64,000 nt of DNA from UTCFX2 sp002050125 (lineage in GTDB: Bacteria > Chloroflexota > Anaerolineae > Anaerolineales > UBA4823), in NCBI GenBank assembly GCA_027494035.1, contig JAOSJQ010000001.1:496001-560000 (forward strand), given 5' to 3'. The translations under genes and the position numbers were made by a program. Below the pieces are notes generated by a model, which saw nothing but the letters and a program-made list of their open reading frames with translations, had not been told where the DNA came from and made no database searches. Positions 49,561-58,353 of this stretch are shown here, one piece after another. How positions within the stretch are numbered: position 1 is the first letter of the stretch; every line of letters begins with the position of its first letter.

Positions 49561-50732
49561 CTCTACCGTACAAAGTGAAGGATGATCAGTCATAAGGTAC
49601 ACTCAAGGGTGACAAAACCTAAGAGAGGATACCCGATGACTGATCGCTACAAAGTATACACAAAAGTGCTGAAAACGTTGAAGCAAATGGTCAAACTGCA
49701 TCATCCTGGTCATGTGGTCACCTTAGCAATGATGATCACTGGCATTGTATTGAGCAAGAAAGCCCAACTCTCGGAAATGAGCAATGAAGTTCCCGTCCAG
49801 GCAAAAGACAAAAGCATCGAGATGCGCATGCGAAGGTGGGTCAAACAAGAGCACTTGGATGAGGAATGGATCTATCTACCTTTTGCTCGGCAGATCTTGT
49901 GCGCCTTGGCGCTTTTGCCCTTGGCGGTGGTGATGGATGCCAGCCAGGTTGGGCGCAACTGCATGGTGTTAATGGTCGGTATCGTCTACAAGAAACGCGC
50001 CTTACCGTTGGTGTGGCTAGTCTATCCCGGTAAGAAAGGCCACACCAGCGCCGAGCGCCATATCCAGGTGCTCGAAAAGCTCAAAGCGCTGCTTCCCGAA
50101 GGGGTAGAGGTGATCTTGATGGGTGATGCGGAGTATGACACTACTGAAATGCTGCTTTGGCTGCAAGAAAACACTTCCTGGAAGTACGTTTTACGCACAT
50201 CTCCACAGATTTACGTGCACAGCCCACAAGGAGAGCACCCCATTGCCGACATGCCCCTACAGAAAAAGAGCGTCATGCAGTATCGCCAAGTTGGGTTTAC
50301 ACAAGCCGCCTCGGTGCAAGTCAACCTGGTCGGGTGGTGGGGCAGCAACTATGAAAATCCCATCTACTTGCTTAGCAATCTGGAAGACAAGTACCAAACC
50401 TGCCGCTATTACCGGCGTAGATATCGGATCGAGACCTTCTTTTCCGATCAGAAAAGCCGCGGCTTTCACATTCATAAAAGCCATCTGTCCGATCCTGCCC
50501 GCCTGAGCCGCCTGTTGTTGGCCGCCTGCCTTGCCTATGTTTGGATGATCTTGCAGGGTTTTCAAGTCATCGCCAACAACACCGCCGCATGGATCGACCG
50601 TACGGAACGCCAGGATAAGAGTCTTTTTCGCTTAGGCATGGATTGGCTCCGTCATTGTCTGAAACGCAATTGGGATTTTGAACCCCTATTTTGGTTTCAG
50701 CCTGGACCTGAGGTTATTAATGTACGGTAGAG
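49561..50732 (+). mobile_element. IS4-superfamily insertion sequence (second type)
   Basis: About 1172 bp with 12-bp perfect terminal repeats CTCTACCGTACA / TGTACGGTAGAG; the flanking ATTT and AAAT extend the symmetry to 16 bp and blur the duplication. It truncates the gene at 48754-49560. The repeats and transposase differ from the IS at 30972. Confidence 0.87.
49636..50730 (+). CDS. IS4-superfamily transposase
   Basis: 364 residues from ATG 49636 (GAGAGGA upstream). DDE residues in 'AVVMDASQVGRN', 'VILMGDAEYDTTEM' and the YREK motif 'YRRRYRIETFFSDQK'. The stop codon lies inside the right terminal repeat. Intact. Confidence 0.92.
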   Translation: MTDRYKVYTKVLKTLKQMVKLHHPGHVVTLAMMITGIVLSKKAQLSEMSNEVPVQAKDKSIEMRMRRWVKQEHLDEEWIYLPFARQILCALALLPLAVVMDASQVGRNCMVLMVGIVYKKRALPLVWLVYPGKKGHTSAERHIQVLEKLKALLPEGVEVILMGDAEYDTTEMLLWLQENTSWKYVLRTSPQIYVHSPQGEHPIADMPLQKKSVMQYRQVGFTQAASVQVNLVGWWGSNYENPIYLLSNLEDKYQTCRYYRRRYRIETFFSDQKSRGFHIHKSHLSDPARLSRLLLAACLAYVWMILQGFQVIANNTAAWIDRTERQDKSLFRLGMDWLRHCLKRNWDFEPLFWFQPGPEVINVR

Positions 50733-50735
50733 AAA

Positions 50736-52205
50736 TCAATTATTCAAAATGACAGATAAAAAAACTGCCCATCCATTGACGCTAGTGAAGGGCAGTCCAT
50801 CGGCCAGATATGCGTTACCATAAGTTGTCCACATGGGACTTGGTCTATATCCTTGCGGATAGTAGGGAGCCTCACCATTAGGACAAGTTTGCCCATTGTT
50901 ATAGCATTGACAGAAATAATCGTAATGAGGTGGATAATCCGAAAGATCCCAATGCCAGAAACTCAAATGTAAATGATAATTATCCGTCCCAGATTGGCCT
51001 ACAGTTCCTAAAGCCGTGCCAGCCCTGACTCGAAAGCCAGGGCTGACAAAAACACTATCAAGATGAGCATACCGTGTACGAAAGCCCAATGTGTGGTCAA
51101 TATCTACATAACACCCATACCGTTCGGTTGTGCATGGGGGTGAATCTACACTTGACACCGTCCCGTCGGCTATTGAAAGTACTGCATACCCGGCATCATT
51201 ATTATCCGGCCTGTTCCAATCAGTTGCATAGTAGTTGTTGTAGTAGTTGCAATGGTGGTAATTTCCGTAGAACGCCCCACTTCCCCCAACAATCCATGTC
51301 TGTCCCCATAGAAAAGGCATTTGAAGATCGATTGTGCTGCTCTTTGCTTCTGTGCCTGGAAATGTTTCTCCTATTGGGCATTCAAATGCTGTGAGAGTTT
51401 CGTCTTTCATTTGGTTGAGATCGTAAGCTAACTCTGCAATTTGATCGGAAGAATAGGAGTTCTCTGAGCATGTGAATTTGCCTGATGCATCAAGTGTGGC
51501 GAGAATAGCTAATGCTTCTGAGAATGCCTGTGAATCAGCAGGGAATATATTGACGACTACTCCTTTACTTGTGTCAACTTCTAATGCGATAACCCTTGAA
51601 TTCCATCCAGCCGAATCCGTAAGGGCATAAGCTACACCCTTATACTTGCCAATTTCGTAGGGAATATTTTCACTAATAGTGAGAGCATTACCGTCCTGCC
51701 TTTTGGATTGAGCTTTATCGACAGAAACCCATTGCTCTAAAGATTGATTAGGTCCAAGGTTTAGATCATAAATCTCAATCTTTATGCCATTAGCAGGAAC
51801 GTTTTTGGGTTTTCCATGCTCATATAATATATTATTGGTATCATAATTTACGATATTTATCGAATTTGCATTGATATCACCGTACCACCCCGCCGGTAAT
51901 TGGAGGGATAATTTTCTTGAATACTCAATCAGGCAGGCAGGTCCCACGAACCTTTTTTTGGGGGTACTTACGGGAGTCGTTGACTGGTTTTCTGGAGCCG
52001 GATAAGGAGACACTAGTAAATCAGGTGTGTTTTGTACTTGCCTGGTTCCGTCCAGTGGAGGTGGATAGCTTTCTGCTCCTGCCGGCTTCATGCTGCTCTG
52101 ATTATTGCCTCGAAGGAAATTGATCGACACGACTAAAACCAACACCATTAGCAGAACGCCTCCAACTTCAACAGAAATCTTAAGCGCATGTGGAATTCCT
52201 TTCAT
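50736..52205 (-). CDS. M23 (LytM) family peptidase, membrane-anchored
   Basis: 489 residues. One N-terminal hydrophobic segment ('VGGVLLMVLVLVVSINFL') serves as signal anchor. A Pro/Tyr-rich linker follows, then a beta-rich domain (about 90-260), then the M23 domain: first zinc ligands His/Asp in 'NNYYATDWNRPDNNDAGYAV', and 'RYAHLDSVFVSPG' and 'NYHLHLSFWHWD' carrying the H-x-H. It probably cuts peptide cross-links of the cell wall or a surface protein. The IS4 element begins directly after its stop; an IS982 element lies just upstream of its start. Confidence 0.85.
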   Translation of the reverse strand: MKGIPHALKISVEVGGVLLMVLVLVVSINFLRGNNQSSMKPAGAESYPPPLDGTRQVQNTPDLLVSPYPAPENQSTTPVSTPKKRFVGPACLIEYSRKLSLQLPAGWYGDINANSINIVNYDTNNILYEHGKPKNVPANGIKIEIYDLNLGPNQSLEQWVSVDKAQSKRQDGNALTISENIPYEIGKYKGVAYALTDSAGWNSRVIALEVDTSKGVVVNIFPADSQAFSEALAILATLDASGKFTCSENSYSSDQIAELAYDLNQMKDETLTAFECPIGETFPGTEAKSSTIDLQMPFLWGQTWIVGGSGAFYGNYHHCNYYNNYYATDWNRPDNNDAGYAVLSIADGTVSSVDSPPCTTERYGCYVDIDHTLGFRTRYAHLDSVFVSPGFRVRAGTALGTVGQSGTDNYHLHLSFWHWDLSDYPPHYDYFCQCYNNGQTCPNGEAPYYPQGYRPSPMWTTYGNAYLADGLPFTSVNGWAVFLSVILNN

Positions 52206-52230
52206 TAGTTTCCTCCTTCGGTTTTACTAC

Positions 52231-53215
52231 TTAACGTGAGTACGGGTTAGGCAGACAAACAAGTCAGCGCTTCCCGACCCAAAGATGGTTTCTTGGGCTG
52301 ACGAGCGTAAGCAATCAACCCACAAAGAAGATTGACCAGGAAACTTGTTACACTACGATGCCGCGAATGCTCAATCTGCGAAATATTCTTGAGTTGATCA
52401 ATCACACTTTCAACGATGGCTCGCTTCCTCAACATGATGCGATCCGTCAGGGGCATCGGTAAACGGTTCTTGGCATTGGATCTGAGCTTGGTGACCAGTT
52501 GGATGCCAAATGTTTGCTGGAGCAGTTCATACAGGGCTTGAGAGATGTATCCTTTGTCACCGAAAATCTTGCCGAATAGCTTACCGACCAGCTTTGGAAC
52601 AGGCTTGCGGTCATCTACATTACCAGGCGTCAGCCGCACATTGAGCAATTCGCCGCGATCATTGATCACCAGGTGCAGTTTGAAGCCGAAAAACCAGCCC
52701 GTAGAAGTCTTTCCTCGACCTGCCAGCCCTGCAAATACTTTGTGAGAATGGATGCGCTGGTTGAGACACACATCTAAGGAAGTTGAGTCGATGAACGATA
52801 TGCCAGTGCAGTCGCCCAGACAGGTTTGCAGGAAGTAGGCACAAAGCGGAAGCATGGCCGAAGGAATGAAATCCACAAAGCGAGTGTAGCTCACCAAACC
52901 AGGAAACTCGTTGCGCAGATACGGAAGGACAAACTCACAGTAATAGGCTTTGAAGTTGCGGTAATGCGATTGATGAAAGTGGATCAAGATGGTCATCACT
53001 TCACTGATCGATAACCATCTTTCTCGGCGGCGCTGGATAGCTCCGCTGCTAAGCAACTGTTGCTCCAAATGAGGCAGAAAGGCTTGGTAGAAATCATCGA
53101 CATGCACGAACAATTCGAGTAGACTTTCCATGGGGGCTTCTCCTGGTGATATGCTTGGTTTGTAGTGAACTCAAGTTTATCCCAGTTGAAGTCCCTTATC
53201 CCGTACTCACGTTAA
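52231..53215 (-). mobile_element. IS982-type insertion sequence
   Basis: 985 bp with identical 16-bp ends TTAACGTGAGTACGGG (inverted at 53200-53215). TTAA occurs at both edges and may be the duplicated target. One intact transposase. Inserted between the M23 gene and a good promoter at 53267. Confidence 0.87.
52247..53131 (-). CDS. IS982-family transposase
   Basis: 294 residues. DDE acidic residues are in 'ISFIDSTSLDVC', 'KIFGDKGYIS' and the late 'KRAIVESVIDQLKNI'. 'GWFFGFKLHLVINDRGELL' and 'VTSFLVNLLCGLIAY' match IS982/IS5-like enzymes. Intact. Confidence 0.9.
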   Translation of the reverse strand: MESLLELFVHVDDFYQAFLPHLEQQLLSSGAIQRRRERWLSISEVMTILIHFHQSHYRNFKAYYCEFVLPYLRNEFPGLVSYTRFVDFIPSAMLPLCAYFLQTCLGDCTGISFIDSTSLDVCLNQRIHSHKVFAGLAGRGKTSTGWFFGFKLHLVINDRGELLNVRLTPGNVDDRKPVPKLVGKLFGKIFGDKGYISQALYELLQQTFGIQLVTKLRSNAKNRLPMPLTDRIMLRKRAIVESVIDQLKNISQIEHSRHRSVTSFLVNLLCGLIAYARQPKKPSLGREALTCLSA

Positions 53216-53266
53216 ATACGCTTGACTCAACTCATATTGAAGTTCAACATTGTTATTATATACTAT

Positions 53267-53295
53267 ACAATATGCCAAATTTTATAATTTGTCAA
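53267..53295 (-). promoter_or_regulatory. promoter separated from the M23 gene by the IS982 element
   Basis: On the minus strand TTGACA (53295-53290), 17-bp spacer, TATTGT (53272-53267). It points toward the M23 gene, now about 1 kb away behind the IS. The region 53216-53444 holds no gene. Confidence 0.6.
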
Positions 53296-53444
53296 TACGA
53301 TAATCGTTTGGGAGTGGGGGATAAAGCCTGGGCTAGACAAAATGAGACAATGAGCGGGGAGTTTGGAAACCGTGTTTGTGCAATTGACGCCGTCGGCAGG
53401 ATCTTTATATCGTACTTGATCGAACGTACTATCCAGGGGATTCG

Positions 53445-54443
53445 CTAAACTATCATGCACCTCGGACTTTGCATAACCGGCTGCAGCAACCGGTGTTCAG
53501 CCCCCGCCGACTGGGCATTCCGGTTTCCAGGGATCACATCCCGCTGTGCCAGCAGCATGCCAAGCAGCATGGTTCCGCCTCCGGCGATCTGGATCCAGGT
53601 CAGGTTTTCTTGCAGAAACACCCAGCCAGAGAACGTTGCAAACACCGCTTCCATGCTCAAGATGATTGCCGCGTCCGCCGGCGGCGCAAATCGCTGACCG
53701 GCTGCCTGCAGCGTGTATCCCAAAGCGATCGAAATCAAACCGGTGTACGCAATCGGCCACCAGTTTTCCAACAGAACAGCCGTATTGTGACCTTCGAGCG
53801 CCAGCCCGAGCCCCAGCGAGATCAGCCCGCAAACCAGATATTGACCGGCGGCAAACTGCACCACATCCATGCGCTTCACCATCCAATCGATCTGCATCAC
53901 GTGCAGCGCCCAAAACACCGCGCTGACCAACACCAGCAGGTCGCCCTGGTTGAACTGCATTCGACCGCCGGTGCTGAGCAGGAAAAGCCCGCCCGCAGCC
54001 AAAACCGCCGCCAGCCAGGTGACTTTGCTCGGGGCGCGCCGCCAGCCGACTGCGAGAAAAATCGGGATCAGCACCACGTACAACCCCGTGATAAACCCGG
54101 CGTTGCCCGCGCTCGTGAATTTCAGCCCGGCTTGCTGAAAGGTAGCCGCCAGGGTGAGCAAAACGCCCGCCAGCAGCAGCCCGAAGCGCGTCTTGACCTG
54201 TTCAGCCGGCGCCCGTTCCACCTCATCTTTAGGGGACCGGTTTCGAAAAACCAACAGCGGCGTGAGCGCCAGCGCCCCCACCAGAAAACGCCAGCCGTTG
54301 AACGTCAGAAATCCGATCTCCGCCGCGGCAAGACGCTGCGCTACGAAAGCAAACCCCCAGACCGCCGCCACGCCCAGCAGCATGAGGTCTGCCGTAAGCC
54401 GTTTTTGCCGCGCCGCCTCTGCCTGAATGTGTTGAACTGTCAT
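53445..54443 (-). CDS. EamA/DMT-family permease
   Basis: 332 residues from ATG 54443. Ten hydrophobic segments in two EamA repeats: 'LLGVAAVWGFAFVAQRLAAA' with the 'FNGWRFLVGALALTPL' motif, and 'IAYTGLISIALGYTLQAAGQ' with 'ILSMEAVFATFSGWVFLQEN' in the second. RhaT/YdcZ-like permease of amino acids or metabolites; substrate unknown. Different subgroup from the permease at 15396. Confidence 0.88.
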   Translation of the reverse strand: MTVQHIQAEAARQKRLTADLMLLGVAAVWGFAFVAQRLAAAEIGFLTFNGWRFLVGALALTPLLVFRNRSPKDEVERAPAEQVKTRFGLLLAGVLLTLAATFQQAGLKFTSAGNAGFITGLYVVLIPIFLAVGWRRAPSKVTWLAAVLAAGGLFLLSTGGRMQFNQGDLLVLVSAVFWALHVMQIDWMVKRMDVVQFAAGQYLVCGLISLGLGLALEGHNTAVLLENWWPIAYTGLISIALGYTLQAAGQRFAPPADAAIILSMEAVFATFSGWVFLQENLTWIQIAGGGTMLLGMLLAQRDVIPGNRNAQSAGAEHRLLQPVMQSPRCMIV

Positions 54444-54587
54444 AATAGAGCCGATTATACAGTCTACCGCAGCCCCCACGCCCGGTTCCAACAGGTTCTC
54501 CAGCCGCTGCATGAGGGCAATCGGTTGAACGGTCGCGCTCATTCACCCGATATCCGTCTGCCAATTTTCAAAATTCAGCAACCAATT

Positions 54588-54617
54588 TTGCCCATAAACC
54601 GATTTTAATCCTATAAT
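54588..54617 (+). promoter_or_regulatory. promoter of the PatB/MalY gene
   Basis: TTGCCC (54588-54593) and TATAAT (54612-54617) with an 18-bp spacer, about 70 bp before the ATG. Confidence 0.55.
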
Positions 54618-54689
54618 CACCAAAATACGTCAGCAGCGAAAACGGGCGTTTCAAGCTGGCAATCTCATCACTGATGGAGAATTCAAATC

Positions 54690-55877
54690 ATGACAGTTAA
54701 ATATAACTTTGACGAACTGATCGACCGCCAGAAGAGCGACAGCGTCAAATGGCGCTCCTACGGGAGCGACGTGCTGCCGATGTGGATCGCGGACATGGAC
54801 TTCCGTTCGCCTGAGCCGGTGATCCAGGCTTTGCGCGCGCGCGTCGACCACGGCGTATTCGGCTACCCGGAATGGAACACCACCAATACCGACCTGATGC
54901 GCGAGTTGGGCGAGGTCATTGTCGAGCGAATGGCGTCTCTCTATGGCTGGACTATCCATCCGGACGACCTGCTGTACTTACCCAGCGTGATGACCGGTTT
55001 CAATCTGGCTTGTCACACCCTGACGCCCCCGCACAACGGCGTGTTTATCCAGACACCCATTTATTATCCAATACTACACGCCGCCAGGGATACCGGCAGG
55101 CTCTATCAAGAAATGGAACTCACCCTCAATCAGGACGGCGCTTACAGCGTGGACTGGGACCTGTTCGAGTGCAGTCTGGACGAACGCAGCCGCCTCTTTA
55201 TCCTCTGCAATCCGCACAACCCGGTGGGAAAGGTGTTCACCCAGGACGAGCTTCTCGAGGTCGCCCGGATCTGCCTGCGGCGCGGCATCACAATCTGCTC
55301 GGATGAGATCCACTGCGACCTTTTATTCGATGGGCACCGCCACACCCCCATCGCCTCATTGGACCCGGAAATTGCGCAAAACACCATCACCCTCATGGCG
55401 CCCAGCAAGACCTTCAACCTGCCCGGCTTGAAGTGCTCGTTCGCCATCATCCCAAACCCCGAACTGCGCAAACAGATGATCGCTGCTCAACAGGGCCTCA
55501 TCTTCGGGGTGAACATCCTGGGGCTGCATGCAGCGCTGGCAGCCTATCGCGACGGCGCCGATTGGCTCTCTCAGCTCATGCCCTACCTGCAGGCTAATCG
55601 GGATTATCTCGTTGATTTTGTGCGTCAAGAACTGCCAGGGATCAGCCTCGCTTCGCCGGCGGCGACTTACCTGGCGTGGCTCAACTGCCGTCAGGCAAAC
55701 ATCCCCGGAAATCCGGGACAATTCTTCCTGGAAAAAGCCGGGATCGGCTTCAACGACGGCGAGCTGTACGGCAAAGGCGGAGAAGGTTATGTCCGCCTGA
55801 ACTTTGGCTGTCCGCGCTCCGTGCTGGCAGAAAGTTTGAACCGCATGAAGAACGCCCTGGAAAACCTGCCCGGCTGA
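54690..55877 (+). CDS. MalY/PatB-family C-S lyase (fold type I PLP enzyme)
   Basis: 395 residues. Aminotransferase-like fold. 'PMWIADMDFRSPEPVIQAL' is the MalY/PatB N-terminal hallmark. 'SDEIHCDLLFDGHRHTPIAS' includes the Asp that binds the pyridine N, and 'MAPSKTFNLPGLKCSFAII' the PLP lysine; 'YVRLNFGCPRS' ends with the carboxylate-binding Arg. These enzymes cleave cystathionine or cysteine to thiol, ammonia and pyruvate. Own promoter and GGAG ribosome site. Confidence 0.92.
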   Translation: MTVKYNFDELIDRQKSDSVKWRSYGSDVLPMWIADMDFRSPEPVIQALRARVDHGVFGYPEWNTTNTDLMRELGEVIVERMASLYGWTIHPDDLLYLPSVMTGFNLACHTLTPPHNGVFIQTPIYYPILHAARDTGRLYQEMELTLNQDGAYSVDWDLFECSLDERSRLFILCNPHNPVGKVFTQDELLEVARICLRRGITICSDEIHCDLLFDGHRHTPIASLDPEIAQNTITLMAPSKTFNLPGLKCSFAIIPNPELRKQMIAAQQGLIFGVNILGLHAALAAYRDGADWLSQLMPYLQANRDYLVDFVRQELPGISLASPAATYLAWLNCRQANIPGNPGQFFLEKAGIGFNDGELYGKGGEGYVRLNFGCPRSVLAESLNRMKNALENLPG

Positions 55878-55916
55878 GTTGGTACGATTATTGCAACATG
55901 TGAATTGTGCAATAAC

Positions 55917-55945
55917 TTGACGCGAATCTCGGTTTATGCTAGTAT
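55917..55945 (+). promoter_or_regulatory. promoter of the LysM lipoprotein gene
   Basis: TTGACG (55917-55922), 17-bp spacer, TAGTAT (55940-55945) preceded by an extended-10 TGC. Start near 55952. Confidence 0.72.
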
Positions 55946-56041
55946 CATTGCAATGAGATTTGCGATCCCTGCATTGCCTGCATTGACTGGAGCAGTCAGG
56001 CAGGCTCGCCGGACGGCGATCAAAAGATCAAGGAGTCGGGA

Positions 56042-56734
56042 ATGAAAACTAATCGCATGATTGCATTTCTGGTTGTAGCTTTGCTCGTTGCCAGTCTGGC
56101 TGCCTGTAAACGACCGATACCCGGCACCGCTGATAAACCGACTGCCACACCGGTCGAGGGTGCTTCCCTGCCCAGCAGCCCAACGGACGTGCTGGGACAG
56201 ATCTACCTTTTCGCGACCCAGACCTCCATGGCTACCCAGGGTCTGACCAGCCTAGAAACGCCCGTTCCGGACAACTCCGCCCCCACGACCCCCAGTGAGC
56301 CCAGCGCACCGGTTGAAGGGGCGCCCACCGAGGCAGTCGTTCCACCTCCCGAGCCGGCTGCGCCGGAGCCGATTGTCGCGCCCACGGCGACCCCCGGACG
56401 CCCGAGCAGCTACACCCTGCGCACTGGCGAATTCCCATACTGCATCGCCCGCCGCTTTGATGTCGATCCCGGCGCCCTGTTGCGCGCCAACGGTCTTACC
56501 AGCTATTCGGTCTACTTCGCGGGCATGACCCTTCAAATTCCTCCTTCGGCGGGCAGGTTCCCCGGTAATCGGGCTTTGCGCTCTCATCCCACCACTTACA
56601 CCGTCCGCCCCGGCGATACGCTTTTCACGATCGCCTGCGCGTTTGGCGATGTCGATCCAAACATGATCGCTTACGTCAACAACATCAACTTGAACACCAA
56701 GCTGACGCCCGGCGAGGTCATCCACATCCCTTGA
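56042..56734 (+). CDS. LysM-domain lipoprotein
   Basis: 230 residues. Signal peptide with lipobox 'LLVASLAAC' (Cys about 22), a Pro/Thr/Ala-rich spacer (30-120), then two LysM repeats: 'SYTLRTGEFPYCIARRFDVD' and 'TYTVRPGDTLFTIACAFGDV', each followed by 'LRANGL' / 'AYVNNINLN'. LysM binds peptidoglycan glycan chains. Each repeat has one Cys ('YCIA', 'IACAF'). A surface protein; possibly a scaffold for wall-linked enzymes. Confidence 0.9.
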   Translation: MKTNRMIAFLVVALLVASLAACKRPIPGTADKPTATPVEGASLPSSPTDVLGQIYLFATQTSMATQGLTSLETPVPDNSAPTTPSEPSAPVEGAPTEAVVPPPEPAAPEPIVAPTATPGRPSSYTLRTGEFPYCIARRFDVDPGALLRANGLTSYSVYFAGMTLQIPPSAGRFPGNRALRSHPTTYTVRPGDTLFTIACAFGDVDPNMIAYVNNINLNTKLTPGEVIHIP

Positions 56735-56767
56735 AACCGGGGGTTTAAGGGAACATCAAGCGGTTTA

Positions 56768-57310
56768 ATGAAAATTGAATTACTGCACAGCGAGATCGTC
56801 TACCAGGGTCCAGCGTTCAACATCCGCCAGGATTTCCTGCGCTTTCCAGACCGCGAACAGTTTCGCATCGACGTCGTCGATCATCGCGATTCGGTCACCA
56901 TCCTGCCCGTCGACCAGCACGGCCAGGTCTGGTTCATCCGCCAGTACCGCCGTCCGATCGACCGCTACCTGTTAGAGCTTCCCGCCGGCGTGAGAGAGCC
57001 GGGCGAAGACCCGCTCTCCAACGCCCAGCGTGAACTTAGGGAAGAGATTGGCATGGCGGCTGGCTCTTTGCAGGACATCGGCGCTTTCTACCTCGCCCCC
57101 GGCTATTCGAGCGAATTTATGCACGTCTTTCTCGCCCGCGACCTGTATCCAGCCCCCTTGCCCGGCGATGCAGACGAGGTCATTCAGATCGAAAAGAAAT
57201 CTGCCAGCGAAGCCCTGCGGCTGGCAGAAAGCGGGGAGTTGTGCGATTCGAAATCGCTGATCGCTCTGTTTTGGGCAAAGCCCTTTTTATCTGAGCAAGG
57301 CTTGATCTGA
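56768..57310 (+). CDS. NUDIX hydrolase, ADP-ribose pyrophosphatase type
   Basis: 180 residues, 33 bp after the LysM gene. The Nudix box 'GVREPGEDPLSNAQRELREE' followed by 'IGM' fits G-x5-E-x7-R-E-x2-E-E-x-G. The N-terminal 'DVVDHRDSVTILPVDQHGQV' and 'QYRRPIDRYLLELPAGV' match ADP-ribose pyrophosphatases. Hydrolyses ADP-ribose or similar nucleotide sugars to AMP and a sugar phosphate. Confidence 0.9.
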   Translation: MKIELLHSEIVYQGPAFNIRQDFLRFPDREQFRIDVVDHRDSVTILPVDQHGQVWFIRQYRRPIDRYLLELPAGVREPGEDPLSNAQRELREEIGMAAGSLQDIGAFYLAPGYSSEFMHVFLARDLYPAPLPGDADEVIQIEKKSASEALRLAESGELCDSKSLIALFWAKPFLSEQGLI

Positions 57311-57312
57311 AA

Positions 57313-57639
57313 TCATCCAGGCAACGGACGATCGATCCGCCGCGCCCCCGGGCGGCGGCGTTTCCCCTTTTTTATTGGGCGCCGCTTGCCTTCTGAGCTA
57401 AGCAGCGTGTTCAGCCGGATGATCGCCCGCGAGTCGTACTCGCGCTTGCCGCACACATCGCACACCCAGGCTGGAAAATTGGGAACGGTGATCAGTTCTT
57501 TGTTCAGCCAGGTAAAATAAGTCAAATATTCCATGCGCAAAATGCCAGTCTGACATTCAGAGCAAAGGCTATAGAACTGGGGCAAATTCCCCGCGTTTTC
57601 CGGTTGGATATCATTGTCCGGTTCGTTGAATTGGCTCAT
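57313..57639 (-). CDS. YgiT-type zinc finger protein
   Basis: 108 residues. 'SLCSECQTGIL' and 'WVCDVCGKREYD' form the four-Cys YgiT/MqsA N-terminal zinc finger. The C-terminus is strongly basic ('KRRPIKKGKRRRPGARR') in place of the HTH of MqsA antitoxins. No toxin partner adjacent, so the antitoxin role is doubtful. Convergent with the NUDIX gene, 2 bp apart. Confidence 0.78.
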   Translation of the reverse strand: MSQFNEPDNDIQPENAGNLPQFYSLCSECQTGILRMEYLTYFTWLNKELITVPNFPAWVCDVCGKREYDSRAIIRLNTLLSSEGKRRPIKKGKRRRPGARRIDRPLPG

Positions 57640-57662
57640 CCAACTACTCCATTTCCAGCCGT

Positions 57663-58271
57663 TCAGGGCGCCGCGCTGGCAGCGATCGGGTGCTCAATCA
57701 GCCCCCATTGTTGGGGCGGCCAATAAACGAATAGCGCTTTCCCGATTACATTCTCCATCGGCACCGGACCCCAGTTGTGCGAATCGGACGAGTTGTTGCG
57801 ATTATCGCCCAGCACGAACAGCGAATCCGCCGGCACAATCCATTCGCTTTCATATCTTGGCGGCGCAGAGATGTACGGCTCATTAATCGAATTCCCGTTC
57901 ACCATCACCTGCCCATTCAAGATTTTCACCTCGTCCCCTGCCAGCCCGATCACCCGCTTGATATACTCCTGCTTGGGGTCGCGCGGGTAGTGAAAGACGA
58001 TCACATCTCCAAGGCTCGGTTCTCCAAATGTGTAAGCCAGTTTGTTCACGATCACAAACTCGCCGTTTAGCAGCGTCGGCTCCATGCTATAGCCATCCAC
58101 CCGGATGCGCGCTGAAATCGCGTTGATCGCCAGGAACAACAGCAACGACAAGACGATCGTCTCCAGGATATCCAATGTAAAGCGCCAAACCCCGGGGCTT
58201 CCTTTTTGTCCTCCTTCTTGTTCGGAAGACAGATCAACCAGCGGTGTGTTTTCCGAAAATTCGTTTTCCAT
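57663..58271 (-). CDS. lepB: signal peptidase I
   Basis: 202 residues. One N-terminal membrane segment ('LETIVLSLLLFLAINAISA'). The catalytic Ser is in 'VDGYSMEPTLLNGE' and the general-base Lys in 'EYIKRVIGLAGDEV'; boxes D/E 'FVLGDNRNNSSDSHNWGPVP'. Removes signal peptides of secreted proteins such as those at 10615 and 63291. Short, single-TM form. Confidence 0.94.
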   Translation of the reverse strand: MENEFSENTPLVDLSSEQEGGQKGSPGVWRFTLDILETIVLSLLLFLAINAISARIRVDGYSMEPTLLNGEFVIVNKLAYTFGEPSLGDVIVFHYPRDPKQEYIKRVIGLAGDEVKILNGQVMVNGNSINEPYISAPPRYESEWIVPADSLFVLGDNRNNSSDSHNWGPVPMENVIGKALFVYWPPQQWGLIEHPIAASAAP

Positions 58272-58353
58272 CTATAAAGATTATATAACCGCTCGATTAG
58301 CGGATCAAGGTTTAATTATTAGAGTAAATTCATCCTTTGCAAGATTATCAGGT

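Noticed and set aside
55890..55915. Inverted repeat ATTGCA...TGCAAT as terminator of the PatB/MalY gene
   Set aside because: No T-run follows and the arms contain mismatches; it lies beside the next promoter and may be incidental.
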